From positions 2,542,001-2,606,000 of the forward strand of contig NZ_RCST01000001.1 in NCBI RefSeq assembly GCF_013141865.1: DNA of 64,000 nucleotides, read 5' to 3'. The notes below the pieces were generated by a model. That model ran no database searches. It saw only the letters and a program-made list of their open reading frames with translations, and was not told the origin of the DNA. Positions 28,217 through 36,707 of this stretch are shown piece by piece. Origin of the DNA: Methylomonas sp. ZR1 (GTDB lineage: Bacteria > Pseudomonadota > Gammaproteobacteria > Methylococcales > Methylomonadaceae). Every line of letters starts with the position of its first letter. Positions within the stretch are counted from its first letter, which is position 1. The position numbers and the translations under genes are program-made.

Positions 28217-28533
28217 GATATGAGATGAGCGGTGCTTGCCGAGTCGTTTTATAAAAGCGCTAATGTAACAGCAAAATGTCAAAAAGCGACCTATTCGCCA
28301 ACACCAAAGTAAAACCAAGCGCACTAGCAGACGCTACGCGAGCCCGGCAAACCCGATTTTATCTAAGGTTGTAGCCACCGAGAAATCAACGGCGATTCAA
28401 TGGATAGCCTTTACGAATCGGCGCTTATTGATTTGAGCAGTAGGGGACTATAAGGATTGTTCTCGCGGCTAAAAGTGCATCGATTGGCAGAAGTTTTGCG
28501 CGATATTCCTGCGAGCGCGGCATAATAGGCACT

Positions 28534-29379
28534 ATGAAAACACCGAAAAGACTTGAACCCCTAATCGATAGCGGCTTGATCGACGAGGTCATAGGCTCGC
28601 TGAAGAGCGGCAAGGAAGCCGCCGTGTATGTGGTGCGTTGCGGCTCGGAAATCTGCTGCGCCAAAGTTTACAAGGAGGCCGACCAGCGCAGCTTTAAAAA
28701 AAGTGTGCTTTACCAGGAAGGCCGCAAAGTGCGCAATAGCCGCCGCGCCAGAGCCATGGAAAAAGGCAGTAGCTATGGCCGTAAAGAACAGGAATCGGCT
28801 TGGCAAAACGCCGAGGTGACGGCTTTATACCGCTTGGCGGATGCCGGCGTGCGAGTACCTAAACCCTATAACTTTATTGACGGCGTGCTACTGATGGAAT
28901 TGGTCGCCGATGCCGACGGCCACCCGGCACCTAGGCTGAACGATCTGGAAATGCCGGCAGAGCTGGCCCGCGAATACCATGCGTTTCTGATCGGCCAGAT
29001 CGTGCGCATGCTCTGCGATGGTCTGGTGCATGGCGATTTGTCGGAATACAACGTGCTGGTCGGCAGCGACGGGCCGGTGATTATCGATTTACCGCAAGCG
29101 GTGGACGCGGCCGGCAATAACAATGCCCGCGCAATGCTGGAGCGCGACGTCGCCAATATGGCCGCCTACTTCGGCCAGTTCGCACCGGAATTGTTGACGA
29201 CACACTTTGGTAAGGAAATGTGGAAGCTGTATCAAAGCGGCGATTTGCATCCGGAAACCCAGCTGACCGGACATTTCGCAGACAGTAATAAACCAGCCGA
29301 TCTACGTAGTGTGATCCGCGAAATAGACGCCGCGCGCGAAGACAACGAAGCCAAGCAGCGTTTTCTCCAAACTCCATAG
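28534..29379 (+). CDS. RIO-family protein serine kinase
   Basis: The 281-residue protein is a RIO1-like kinase. LKSGKEAAVYVV replaces the usual P-loop near 23-34, the ATP lysine is in CCAKVYKE near 44, the catalytic loop is HGDLSEYNVLV near 165-175, and the metal-binding segment VIIDLPQAVDA follows. In archaea and eukaryotes RIO kinases act in ribosome maturation; the bacterial ones (for example PA4780-type) are poorly understood. The gene stands alone, with a clean terminator after it. The start is ATG 28534, in an AT-rich leader of about 200 bases. Confidence 0.92.
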   Translation: MKTPKRLEPLIDSGLIDEVIGSLKSGKEAAVYVVRCGSEICCAKVYKEADQRSFKKSVLYQEGRKVRNSRRARAMEKGSSYGRKEQESAWQNAEVTALYRLADAGVRVPKPYNFIDGVLLMELVADADGHPAPRLNDLEMPAELAREYHAFLIGQIVRMLCDGLVHGDLSEYNVLVGSDGPVIIDLPQAVDAAGNNNARAMLERDVANMAAYFGQFAPELLTTHFGKEMWKLYQSGDLHPETQLTGHFADSNKPADLRSVIREIDAAREDNEAKQRFLQTP

Positions 29380-29397
29380 CCCTGATCCCTAAAAAAG

Positions 29398-29423
29398 AAA
29401 AAGCCGGTGTTACCCGGCTTTTT
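29398..29423 (+). terminator. intrinsic terminator of the RIO kinase gene
   Basis: AAAAAGCCGG and CCGGCTTTTT form a ten-base stem with a short loop, 19 bases after the stop codon and ending in a T-run. The A-rich left arm means it could also stop the convergent small gene's transcript on the minus strand. Confidence 0.85.
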
Positions 29424-29448
29424 CTTACTGCTTGGCACCGCTGGCCTA

Positions 29449-29619
29449 TCAGGCATAGGTGTCGATTTTGCTGCCTATTCTTGCATCATTATCGCCATCT
29501 GTGTCTTTCACAACCGCTTGCACGGGCGGCGTTGCTGCTTGCTGATTGGCTGCCGGCTGTTTCGCTTGGTTGGTGATAGGGAAATACGGTGTTGAACCTA
29601 CTCCCGATACGGATGACAT
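29449..29619 (-). CDS. small acidic protein, 56 aa, with DxDGDND motif
   Basis: The minus strand has an ATG at 29619 preceded by a strong AGAGGAG ribosome-binding site and a frame of 56 codons. The protein begins MSSVSGVGSTPYF, has a Gln/Ala/Pro-rich middle, and ends KDTDGDNDARIGSKIDTYA. The DTDGDND stretch looks like a calcium-binding or dockerin-like loop. I recall similar short proteins with N-terminal Ser/Gly and C-terminal DGDND in other proteobacteria but cannot name a family. It lies between a RIO kinase terminator and the molybdenum hydroxylase genes; its own promoter is not obvious. Confidence 0.6.
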   Translation of the reverse strand: MSSVSGVGSTPYFPITNQAKQPAANQQAATPPVQAVVKDTDGDNDARIGSKIDTYA

Positions 29620-29746
29620 GATTTATCTCCTCTGGATTGAATAGTACCCGCCATGTTTCGGCCGGCATCCATTTATCGACCGGTTTTACCAAAGCTTTAA
29701 ACGGGTGCGGCAAGCTAATTCAGCTCACCGCCATGCCCATAAATTC

Positions 29747-32104
29747 TCAGTCTTTCAGCAGCTGATCGCCTATCGGTAACTGCCTAATCCGCTGCCCGGT
29801 GGCGGCAAAAATAGCATTGCACAACGCCGGCGCAATCGGCGGCACGCCCGGTTCGCCCACCCCGCCCAATGGGGTATCAAATTCCGCGGGTGGCAGCAGA
29901 TGTACTTTGATTTCGCGCGGTGCATCGTCGATGCGCGTGAGTTGATACGCATGAAAATTATCTTGCTGCACGGCGCCGTTTTTAAAGCTGATTTCACCAA
30001 GCGTTGCCAAGCTGACACCCATAATGCAAGCCCCCTCGATCTGCGCACGAATCCGCTCGGGATTGACTTGCGGCCCACAATCCACCGCCACATCGACCCT
30101 AGGAATGCTTAATTTGCCGGCTTCATCCACTACCACTTCCACAACGACAGCCACATAAGTCACAAAGCTGTAATGTGCAGCCAACCCCAAGCCTTGGCCT
30201 TTGGGCAACTGCCGGCCCCAGCCGGCTTCGCGAGTCACCGTTTCGATCACGCGGCGCAGACGGCCGGTATCGACCGGATAAAGCGCGGGCGATTCGCCGT
30301 GATTCCAGGTGTCATTTAGACTGGTCGGATCGATACGCCGCGCCGGACCGATTAAATCCAGCAGAAAATCCCGATGATCGCGTCCCGCTGCCGCCGCCAT
30401 TTCCGCCACAAAGGACTGCACGGCAAACGCATGCGGAATATTGGACACCGAGCGAAACCAGCCGATACGGGTATGCGCCGCTGCCGGTGGGTTTTCGATG
30501 CGCAGATTATCGATTGCAAACGGCACATTGATCACCCCCATCCCCAACTCCACCGGCATTTGTTGCTTGCTGTCCGGTCCGAATGTGGAGGAAATGCTCG
30601 GCGCCGCCGTTTTATGCAGCCAGGCTACCGGCTTGCCCTGCGCATCCAAGCCTGCTTCCAAGCGCTCCAAAGACACGGTGTGGAAATAGGAATGATGCAG
30701 ATCGTCCTCGCGGGTCCAGGTCACTTTCACCGGTTTGCCTTGCATCGCTTGCGATAACAAGGCCGCTTCGATAACGTAGTCGGGTTTGGATTTACGCCCG
30801 AAACCGCCGCCCAATAAAGTTACGTTGACGGTCACTTTGTCTTCCGGCAATTTCAGCCATTTGGCTACTTTATCCCGAGTCAACTGCGGCGCCTGGGTGC
30901 AGGTCCAAATTTCGCAATTTCCCTTGACGATGCGGGCCGTCGCTGCCGGCGGCTCCATCGGCGCTTGGGCCAGATGGGGCAAATAATATTCTGCTTCCAG
31001 GCGCTTGACGGCACCTTGCAATGCGGCATCGACATCGCCTTGTTGGCGCACCACTTTGCCTGGCTGACGGACGGCGGCTTCCAGTTCGGCTTTGTAGACT
31101 AGTGAATCGTAGGAGGCATGCTCCCCGTTGTTCCACTCGATTTTTAAGGCGTTGCGCCCCTGGATAGCCGCCCAGGTATTACTGGCAATCACCGCGACGC
31201 CACCCAAGGGATTAAATTCGGCCGGCAGCGGACTGCTGGGCAGTTCAACGACCTTTACCACACCCGGCACCTTCAGTGCGGCGCTGGCATCAAATTTTAA
31301 AACTGTGCCGCCCAATACCGGTGGCCGCGCCACGACGGCGTAGAGCAGGCCTTTCAGCTGGGTGTCTATGCCATACATGGCGCGTCCGGACACAATATCC
31401 CGGCCATCGTAAATGCCTTGCCGGCCTTTACCGATGTAACGAAATTCCGCCGAATTCTTCAAACGCAAGCTATCGCGGTCTGGCACCGGCAATTTCGCCG
31501 CTGCTTTGGCCAATTCGCCGTAGCCCAAGGCTTTGCCGCTGGGGATGTGCAGTATCCGGTGCTGCTCGGCGCGGACTTCTGTTACCGGCACGCGCCAACG
31601 CCCTGCCGCCGCAGCTTCCAGCATTTGTCTGGCAGCCGCGCCGACTCGGCGCATCGGCATGAAAAAGTGGCGCATGCTACGGGAACCGTCGGTGTCTTGA
31701 TTGCCAAAGCGCTTTTCGTCACCGGGCGCCTGCACGACATGCACCCTGGACCAATCGGCTTCCAGCTCGTCAGCCACCACCATCGGCAAGCTGGTGCGTA
31801 TGCCCTGCCCCATCTCGGAACGGTGGCAGATGATGCTTACCGCACCGTCGGCGGCGATAGCCACGAACACCAAAGGATTATCGACCCAACCGTGCGGCAT
31901 TGCGTCGGCCCCGAACTTGCCGGCGGCTGCCGGTGCGGCGGCTTCGTCCGCTCTGAGCAAAGTAGGCAGACCGACGGCCAACACGAAGCCGCTTAAAGCA
32001 AACTGCTTGATAAAGGTCCGGCGACTGACGTTGTCGATCAAATAACCGTCGTCGACCGCGTTCTGATCGGTATCGGCTTGCAGAAATTCGATGGAGTTTT
32101 TCAT
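29747..32104 (-). CDS. molybdenum hydroxylase large subunit (IorB-like, xanthine dehydrogenase family)
   Basis: From ATG 32104 the product is 785 residues. Residues 27-50 hold a twin-arginine signal ([14 protein letters not shown]), so it is probably exported folded with its cofactor. The body has two aldehyde-oxidase/xanthine-dehydrogenase-like molybdopterin-binding domains; [19 protein letters not shown] and the C-terminal [19 protein letters not shown] are typical, the latter carrying the catalytic glutamate. It matches isoquinoline 1-oxidoreductase beta-type subunits; the true substrate could be an aldehyde or heterocycle. The ATG lies within the TGA of the upstream iron-sulfur subunit (ATGA). 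No maturation factor (XdhC) or cytochrome gene is adjacent. Confidence 0.88.
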   Translation of the reverse strand: MKNSIEFLQADTDQNAVDDGYLIDNVSRRTFIKQFALSGFVLAVGLPTLLRADEAAAPAAAGKFGADAMPHGWVDNPLVFVAIAADGAVSIICHRSEMGQGIRTSLPMVVADELEADWSRVHVVQAPGDEKRFGNQDTDGSRSMRHFFMPMRRVGAAARQMLEAAAAGRWRVPVTEVRAEQHRILHIPSGKALGYGELAKAAAKLPVPDRDSLRLKNSAEFRYIGKGRQGIYDGRDIVSGRAMYGIDTQLKGLLYAVVARPPVLGGTVLKFDASAALKVPGVVKVVELPSSPLPAEFNPLGGVAVIASNTWAAIQGRNALKIEWNNGEHASYDSLVYKAELEAAVRQPGKVVRQQGDVDAALQGAVKRLEAEYYLPHLAQAPMEPPAATARIVKGNCEIWTCTQAPQLTRDKVAKWLKLPEDKVTVNVTLLGGGFGRKSKPDYVIEAALLSQAMQGKPVKVTWTREDDLHHSYFHTVSLERLEAGLDAQGKPVAWLHKTAAPSISSTFGPDSKQQMPVELGMGVINVPFAIDNLRIENPPAAAHTRIGWFRSVSNIPHAFAVQSFVAEMAAAAGRDHRDFLLDLIGPARRIDPTSLNDTWNHGESPALYPVDTGRLRRVIETVTREAGWGRQLPKGQGLGLAAHYSFVTYVAVVVEVVVDEAGKLSIPRVDVAVDCGPQVNPERIRAQIEGACIMGVSLATLGEISFKNGAVQQDNFHAYQLTRIDDAPREIKVHLLPPAEFDTPLGGVGEPGVPPIAPALCNAIFAATGQRIRQLPIGDQLLKD

Positions 32105-32568
32105 GATTGCACCTCCGGCAAACCGGCAGCCTGCTTGATCGCGGCGCGAATCCGCGGATAAGTGCCGCAACGGCATAGATTGCCGCTCATGGCTTTATCG
32201 ATGTCGGCATCGCTGGGTTGCGGATGATTTTTGAGCAAAGCCGTAGCCGCCATCACTTGCCCGGCCTGGCAGTAGCCGCATTGCGGCACGCCCAAATTCA
32301 ACCAAGCGTCCTGAACTTTTTTACCGGTCTGATCCTGTTCTATCGCTTCGATAGTGACAATTTTTTTGCCCACCGCAGCCGAAATAGGCGTGACACAAGC
32401 GCGCGTTGGCTCACCGTCGATATGCACCGTACAGGCGCCGCACACTGCCATGCCACAACCGTACTTGGTGCCGGTCAACCCTAATTGGTCGCGCAGCGCC
32501 CAAAGCAGTGGTGTGTCAGCGGGCAGATTTATCTTGCGGCTTTTACCGTTGATATTGAGCGTTGTCAT
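32101..32568 (-). CDS. (2Fe-2S) small subunit of the molybdenum hydroxylase (IorA-like)
   Basis: From ATG 32568 the product is 155 residues with two [2Fe-2S] clusters. The N-terminal plant-ferredoxin cluster has [15 protein letters not shown] plus a later Cys; the C-terminal four-helix cluster has CGYCQAGQ and [10 protein letters not shown]. It passes electrons from the Mo centre in the partner subunit. Its stop overlaps the large subunit start by four bases. An N-terminal extension to 32613 lacks a good start. Export is presumably by hitch-hiking on the TAT signal of the partner. Confidence 0.92.
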   Translation of the reverse strand: MTTLNINGKSRKINLPADTPLLWALRDQLGLTGTKYGCGMAVCGACTVHIDGEPTRACVTPISAAVGKKIVTIEAIEQDQTGKKVQDAWLNLGVPQCGYCQAGQVMAATALLKNHPQPSDADIDKAMSGNLCRCGTYPRIRAAIKQAAGLPEVQS

Positions 32569-33042
32569 GAGTTTTCTCGCTTCGGTCGGCGGTTGATAAC
32601 GGCGCCGGCACATCCATCAGCAATATCGGCGCGATAGTTCGCAGCATGGTACACGGGCGGGATTGGGCAGTAAAGGCACTTGGCGTTGGAACAAACTAAA
32701 ACGTTGGTACATGGCGTTTTAGTCATTTGGGGATAAAGAAACTACCAGGAATGATACTGATGACGGGCCTCTAGCTATCTCCCGACCTAGAGGCTTACGT
32801 CACCAGCACCACCCATGATTTGCACCAATCTTCGACAAGCTTGCGATACAAGAAGTCAGAAAATTAGCTTTTACTACATATGGAAAATATGAGGCTGCCG
32901 ACTATCTTGTCTGATTGCTCTCACGGAAAAAATAAATTTTTCACTGCCAGCAACCTCATAAGCTCAGGTTACCGCGGGTAATTTCATAGTCAAGGTGACT
33001 TGGAAACAGAATTTATCGAAGGTAAAAATATTAGCGCTACTT
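32569..33042. other. intergenic region with one inverted repeat
   Basis: About 470 bases without a convincing gene. At 32767-32794 GCCTCTAG and CTAGAGGC are perfectly complementary around a 12-base loop; no T-run follows, so this is not a clear terminator. A hairpin with a similar core (GCCTCTA) recurs at 34311-34339. The part next to 32568 should carry the promoter of the molybdenum hydroxylase genes, which I cannot define. Confidence 0.4.
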
Positions 33043-33077
33043 GAAAAAACTCTTGTTTTACCGTCTTCAATAACAAG
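33043..33077 (-). terminator. probable terminator of ppgK
   Basis: On the minus strand CTTGTT and AACAAG pair around about 14 bases, followed by AGTTTTTTC, 26 bases past the ppgK stop. The stem is short and AT-rich, so confidence is moderate. Confidence 0.45.
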
Positions 33078-33102
33078 GTTTTCTGTCCTGAAGCGCCATC
33101 GC

Positions 33103-33846
33103 TCAGGTAACTTTCGATTTAGCAAATAAAGCCGCGCCGACAATACCGGCCTGGTTTAAAAATGCCGCCGGCTTCACCGGCGTTTTTATGCCTATCTGCT
33201 CTTTGAATTTATCGAATTTTTTACTCGCGCCGCCGCCCAAAATAATCAAATCGGGCCAGAACAGTTTTTCCATCGTATTCAAATAAATGCTGAAGCGATT
33301 GCCCCAAGCTTTCCAACCCAAATCTTGCAGTTTACGGGCAGCATCGGATGCGTAACGCTCGGCCTCCAGCCCATTTTCCAGATACACGTGACCCAGTTCC
33401 GTATTGGGTAGCAGATGTCCATCGGTAAACAGCGCGGTTCCCAAACCGGTGCCGATAGTGATCAACAGAACCACGCCTTTTTGGTCGGCACCCTCGCCGA
33501 AATGCATTTCCGCAATACCTGCCGCGTCCGCATCGTTTAAGTTGTGACACTCGCAGTTAGTGGCTTCTGAAAACAATTTATCGATATTGGTGCCGATAAA
33601 GGCCTTGGAGATATTCGCCGCCGTGCGCACCACGCCCTGTTGAATCGCGGCCGGAAAACCGCAGCCAATGGGCCCGGTCCAGCCAAAATGCAATACCAAC
33701 TGCGCCAGCACTGCGGCTACTGCCTCCGGGGTTGCCGGCTGCGGCGTATCGATCCGGTGCCGCTCGGAGACCAGTTCGCCCGTCAAGGTATCGACAATCG
33801 CACCTTTGATACCCGAACCGCCAATATCCACACCAAGAATTTGCAT
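33103..33846 (-). CDS. ppgK: polyphosphate glucokinase
   Basis: From ATG 33846 the product is 247 residues of the ROK family. [19 protein letters not shown] at the N-terminus is the phosphate-binding loop; [17 protein letters not shown] near 101-117 holds the catalytic aspartate; [16 protein letters not shown] and [10 protein letters not shown] follow. This matches PpgK, which uses inorganic polyphosphate (and often ATP) to make glucose 6-phosphate, and members are known in methanotrophs. A GTG/TTG extension to 33882 is not needed. The gene is alone, with a short AT-rich leader. Confidence 0.9.
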   Translation of the reverse strand: MQILGVDIGGSGIKGAIVDTLTGELVSERHRIDTPQPATPEAVAAVLAQLVLHFGWTGPIGCGFPAAIQQGVVRTAANISKAFIGTNIDKLFSEATNCECHNLNDADAAGIAEMHFGEGADQKGVVLLITIGTGLGTALFTDGHLLPNTELGHVYLENGLEAERYASDAARKLQDLGWKAWGNRFSIYLNTMEKLFWPDLIILGGGASKKFDKFKEQIGIKTPVKPAAFLNQAGIVGAALFAKSKVT

Positions 33847-34072
33847 AAAATATCCTGAAAGTTTGCCATGCAGATTGGACATTCTAGGCGAAGAGCAGCT
33901 AAGAGCTTAGAAAATTTTCCGTCAAAATGATCGGCAAACACAGGTTGCCGCTATCGATTTCCGGTGTTGAGTAATTGATGAATCAGGTAACCGTGGTCAA
34001 TTATTAGCCAATTTACGAGCGCCTGCTTAAATACAGCAACTTGCGCTGACTTTTACCAGCCTACCAACAAGC

Positions 34073-34095
34073 TTATCCACAGTTTTTGTGGAAAA
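34073..34095. promoter_or_regulatory. inverted pair of DnaA-box sequences
   Basis: TTATCCACA (34073-34081) is a perfect DnaA box. Five bases later TGTGGAAAA (34087-34095) is, on the other strand, TTTTCCACA, which also fits the consensus TTWTNCACA. They form a near-palindrome. No dnaA, dnaN, gidA or other origin gene is nearby, so this could be a DnaA-titration or regulatory site and is not proof of an origin. Confidence 0.45.
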
Positions 34096-34214
34096 CCCCG
34101 ATCAGCGCCGACAACACTAACACGCAAAAGCTGTTGCCAAAGCAATTACCGAATTATGTACCCGGATTTCTGTTATAAATGCCGCACAACAATAAAGATA
34201 ACCAGGAGTACAAA

Positions 34215-34289
34215 ATGATTACAGTGACAATTTACCTTTTAACCATGTTTTTTGCCGGTTACGCGATTTACCACGTGCGGAGCAAATAG
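34215..34289 (+). CDS. 24-residue single-helix membrane protein
   Basis: An ATG at 34215 preceded by CCAGGAGTACAAA, a strong ribosome-binding site at good spacing, opens a 24-codon frame. The product MITVTIYLLTMFFAGYAIYH plus VRSK is one short membrane helix with a basic tail facing the cytoplasm. Such miniproteins are common in bacteria and often modulate a larger membrane complex; there is no hint which. It would be too short for automatic gene finders. A terminator for the opposite strand begins 14 bases after its stop. Confidence 0.5.
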   Translation: MITVTIYLLTMFFAGYAIYHVRSK

Positions 34290-34302
34290 TCCGCCATGTA
34301 AA

Positions 34303-34339
34303 TAAAAAAAAGCCTCTACCGAATACCACGATAGAGGCT
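34303..34339 (-). terminator. intrinsic terminator on the minus strand
   Basis: On the minus strand AGCCTCTA and TAGAGGCT pair perfectly around a 13-base loop, and eight T's follow. It implies a minus-strand transcript that ends near 34303. The only upstream minus-strand frame is the doubtful 67-codon one at 34361-34564. Confidence 0.75.
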
Positions 34340-34360
34340 ATAGAGTGTGCAGTGCCGGAG

Positions 34361-34564
34361 TCACTGCTTACGAGGGAGGTCACACATAAAACATAAAGCA
34401 CTAGCGAGTCCAACAAAAATCAAAGCTCTGAAAATTCGCAGCAGCGAACGACAGCGTAGATATAACCAACTCATCCATCGAAAAGTTCCAAATACCCAAA
34501 GTAAACTGAGGATAGGTAATACTGTTTTTCCTAAGCTTACCTGAAGCGTTTGTCTGCTCTGCAT
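34361..34564 (-). CDS. possible small membrane protein, 67 aa
   Basis: From ATG 34564 the minus strand encodes 67 residues with two hydrophobic stretches, SLGKTVLPILSLLWVFGTF and IFRALIFVGLASALCFMC, linked by an arginine-rich loop. It ends 22 bases before a strong minus-strand terminator, which argues that something on this strand is transcribed. The ribosome-binding site is weak and I know no homologue. It may be a real membrane peptide or a non-coding transcript that happens to be open. Confidence 0.3.
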   Translation of the reverse strand: MQSRQTLQVSLGKTVLPILSLLWVFGTFRWMSWLYLRCRSLLRIFRALIFVGLASALCFMCDLPRKQ

Positions 34565-34799
34565 CAAGCGTTTGCAGTGGCTCTAAACTACGGCTTCACT
34601 ATAATCCCCTGTCGAAAATTTACAATTAGCCATTTAAGTTATTCATAATTCCCTTTTCATAAACAATAAAACGGGAACTATCGCTGGAATAGCCTATCAA
34701 CATCGTTTTTGTCCCTGCCGCCCAGAAAGCGGGAATGTGACGAGATCACCCTACCTTTTTTAGCATTCGCCCCCTTGCTTCCGCCACATCCGCTGGTAG

Positions 34800-34931
34800 A
34801 TTGCGGAGTGCTAAATTTGTTGATTCCTGACACACGTTCCGTCCTCAGAGGGGTGCTTGATAGCCCGTAATCCCCTTCGATACGAGTTTCTCGCCGACTG
34901 CGCGAGTCCCGCATCGCGAGGGGACTTTTTT
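34800..34931 (+). ncRNA. candidate structured RNA ending in a terminator
   Basis: No protein gene covers this stretch convincingly. It is GC-richer than its surroundings and holds repeated complementary words: CGAG/CTCG at 34883-34893, CTCGC/GCGAG at 34890-34906, and the terminator stem below, which shares bases with the latter. The set can fold in mutually exclusive ways, as leader RNAs and small RNAs do. The 5' end given is arbitrary. I could not match a known RNA family. Confidence 0.25.
34905..34931 (+). terminator. intrinsic terminator upstream of the DUF393 gene
   Basis: AGTCCC (34905-34910) pairs with GGGACT (34921-34926) around a ten-base loop and a run of six T's follows. No plus-strand gene ends here, so it terminates either a small RNA or acts as an attenuator about 130 bases ahead of the DUF393 gene. 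Confidence 0.6.
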
Positions 34932-35064
34932 GCGTAAGCGAATGTAAACTGCGCAAACATTGTGAAATTGCAACGTAATCCAATACAGACTTGCACTATG
35001 TTGAATCCTGCTGCCAGCCTGATTATGACAAGCCTGCTAGCGCAAAACTTCCCGGAACAATCCT

Positions 35065-35481
35065 ATGAATAACGAACACGTGTTCACGCTACTTTACGAC
35101 GGTCACTGCCCTATTTGCCGGAGGGAAGTGACTTGGTTGCAGTCGCGAAACAAGCAAAACAAGCTGGGTTTGCAAGATATTCATGCCGAGGGGTTTAATC
35201 CGGCGCACTATGGCAAATCGCTGGACGAATTGATGGCGGAAATCCATGGCGTGGATGCCGATGGCCGCTTAATCAAGGGCATGCCGGTATTTTACGCTGC
35301 ATACAGCGCTGTCGGCTTGGGATGGCTGATGGCTCCCACCCGCTGGCCTCTGCTAAAACCGCTATTTGACCGTCTGTATGCATGGTTTGCCCGGCACCGT
35401 TTACGCTTAGGTACTTTGTTTGGCGCCAAACCCTGCCAAGATGCCAGTTGCAGCATTCGCTCCGGCCATGGAAAAACATGA
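35065..35481 (+). CDS. DUF393 (DCC family) thiol-disulfide oxidoreductase-like protein
   Basis: The 138-residue protein opens with LLYDGHCPICRREVTWL at about 9-25. The DGxCPxC motif gives the DCC family its name and carries a CxxC that looks like a thioredoxin active site. Later the conserved GMPVFYAAYSAVGLGWL (residue ~71 on) and a positively charged C-terminal region with two cysteines (PCQDASC) follow. Family activity is not firmly established. It is 24 bases upstream of a SOUL lipoprotein gene and probably in one operon with it and the CbiX gene. Confidence 0.88.
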   Translation: MNNEHVFTLLYDGHCPICRREVTWLQSRNKQNKLGLQDIHAEGFNPAHYGKSLDELMAEIHGVDADGRLIKGMPVFYAAYSAVGLGWLMAPTRWPLLKPLFDRLYAWFARHRLRLGTLFGAKPCQDASCSIRSGHGKT

Positions 35482-35505
35482 CCCTATCTGACGAGACTCG
35501 TTTAT

Positions 35506-36123
35506 ATGAAAAACCCCTTAGCACTACTCGGCAGCCTGATTTTGACTGGATGTACGGTGATGGGCATTAGAAGCAGCGCGGAACCGCAATACCAATTGCT
35601 CTCGGAACAGGGAGACGTGCAAATCAGGCAATATCCATCCTTGCTGATTGCCGAAACCGTGATCGACGCCGATTACGCGCAAGCCGGCAATATCGGTTTC
35701 AATCGCTTGGCCGGCTATACTTTTGGTGGGAATCAGCAAAAGCAACAGATGGCCATGACCGCCCCGGTGTTTCGGGAAAATGCCGGCGAACACATCCCTA
35801 TGACCGCGCCAGTGTTACAGCAGGCAGTCGATAATAAATGGACTATGGCTTTTGTGATGCCGGCCGGCTATAGCCTCGAAACCTTACCAACGCCAATCGA
35901 TCCCCAAGTGACTATCAAAGCTTTACCCGCGAAAAAAGTCGCGGTGTTGCGCTATTCCGGCAGTGTGATTTTGGAAAAAATCAATGAAAAAAGCCGCCTC
36001 TTGATGGCTTGGATCGAACAACAACAGCTCACTGCCCTATCTGCCGCGCGTTCGGCGGCCTATGATCCGCCTTGGACTTTACCTGCCTTACGCCGCACTG
36101 AAATTCATATCGACATCGAATAA
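35506..36123 (+). CDS. SOUL-family heme-binding-like lipoprotein
   Basis: The 205-residue protein has a lipoprotein signal peptide with lipobox LTGC near residues 13-16, so it should be tethered to a membrane facing the periplasm. The rest is a SOUL domain: VQIRQYPSLLIAETVIDADY, then GFNRLAGYTFGGNQQKQQMAMTAPV and the IPMTAPV repeat, both family hallmarks. SOUL proteins bind heme or other tetrapyrroles in eukaryotes; bacterial function is not proven. The neighbour downstream is a CbiX-like chelatase, which makes a tetrapyrrole link attractive. Confidence 0.9.
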   Translation: MKNPLALLGSLILTGCTVMGIRSSAEPQYQLLSEQGDVQIRQYPSLLIAETVIDADYAQAGNIGFNRLAGYTFGGNQQKQQMAMTAPVFRENAGEHIPMTAPVLQQAVDNKWTMAFVMPAGYSLETLPTPIDPQVTIKALPAKKVAVLRYSGSVILEKINEKSRLLMAWIEQQQLTALSAARSAAYDPPWTLPALRRTEIHIDIE

Positions 36124-36132
36124 GGCTGTCCG

Positions 36133-36498
36133 GTGACACATTTACTAGTGGTAGCGCACGGCAGCCGCCGGGAGGATTCCAATGTTCAGATTCGCGAGCT
36201 GATAGAACAACTGCGGCTTGCGCCTACCCGCTTCACCGCAATAGACTGTGCTTTTCTAGAAATCGCCGAACCCACTATTGCCCAAGGCTTACACCAACAA
36301 ATAGCCAATGGCGCAGGGCAGATTGTCGTGATGCCGTATTTCCTGTCGGCGGGACGCCACGTGAGCATCGATATTCCCGAACAAGTGCAAAGAATTCGCG
36401 ATATGCATCCACAAATCGACATACGCATCGCCAATCATTTGGGCGCAGCGGAGAAAATCCGCGGGATAGCGATCGATCTGGCCAGTTTGGCAATTTGA
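36133..36498 (+). CDS. CbiX/SirB-like sirohydrochlorin chelatase (short form)
   Basis: The 121-residue protein starts with GTG at 36133, nine bases after the SOUL gene. LLVVAHGSRREDSNVQIREL at 4-23 and VVMPYFLSAGRHVSIDIPEQ near 69-88 are the two CbiX motifs; the histidines in AHGS and GRHV are metal and proton handling residues. Single-domain CbiX (CbiXS) forms homodimers that insert cobalt, iron or nickel into sirohydrochlorin. Which metal cannot be told. Alternative starts would lose the motif, so GTG is needed. Confidence 0.88.
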   Translation: MTHLLVVAHGSRREDSNVQIRELIEQLRLAPTRFTAIDCAFLEIAEPTIAQGLHQQIANGAGQIVVMPYFLSAGRHVSIDIPEQVQRIRDMHPQIDIRIANHLGAAEKIRGIAIDLASLAI

Positions 36499-36707
36499 AC
36501 ACGGCTTTTGTGCATCAATTTCGCCGCAACGAACAAGCGTCAGATCAAGCTAACACGGGTTTCCTAACCTTAAACCAGTAACCGTGATAGACTGCAGGCT
36601 GAAAGTTCAACTTCAATATGTAATTCCCTTAGTCCCCGGGCGGACATCGCGTCAGCATTACTGCCGCACATAGATTTCTCCCCTTATTTTCCCCTTTGAG
36701 ATCCTTA

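Noticed and set aside
28216..28324. 36-residue N-terminal extension of CrtN from a GTG
   Set aside because: The extension precedes the FAD-binding motif with non-native sequence; family members start near MADSKHIII.
34073..34095. Chromosomal replication origin
   Set aside because: Only two DnaA boxes and no origin-linked genes or AT-rich unwinding region; kept only as a DnaA-box pair.
34678..34983. Minus-strand frame of 101 codons across the RNA candidate region
   Set aside because: Low-complexity, Arg/Ser/Gly-rich translation and weak start; overlaps a plus-strand terminator.
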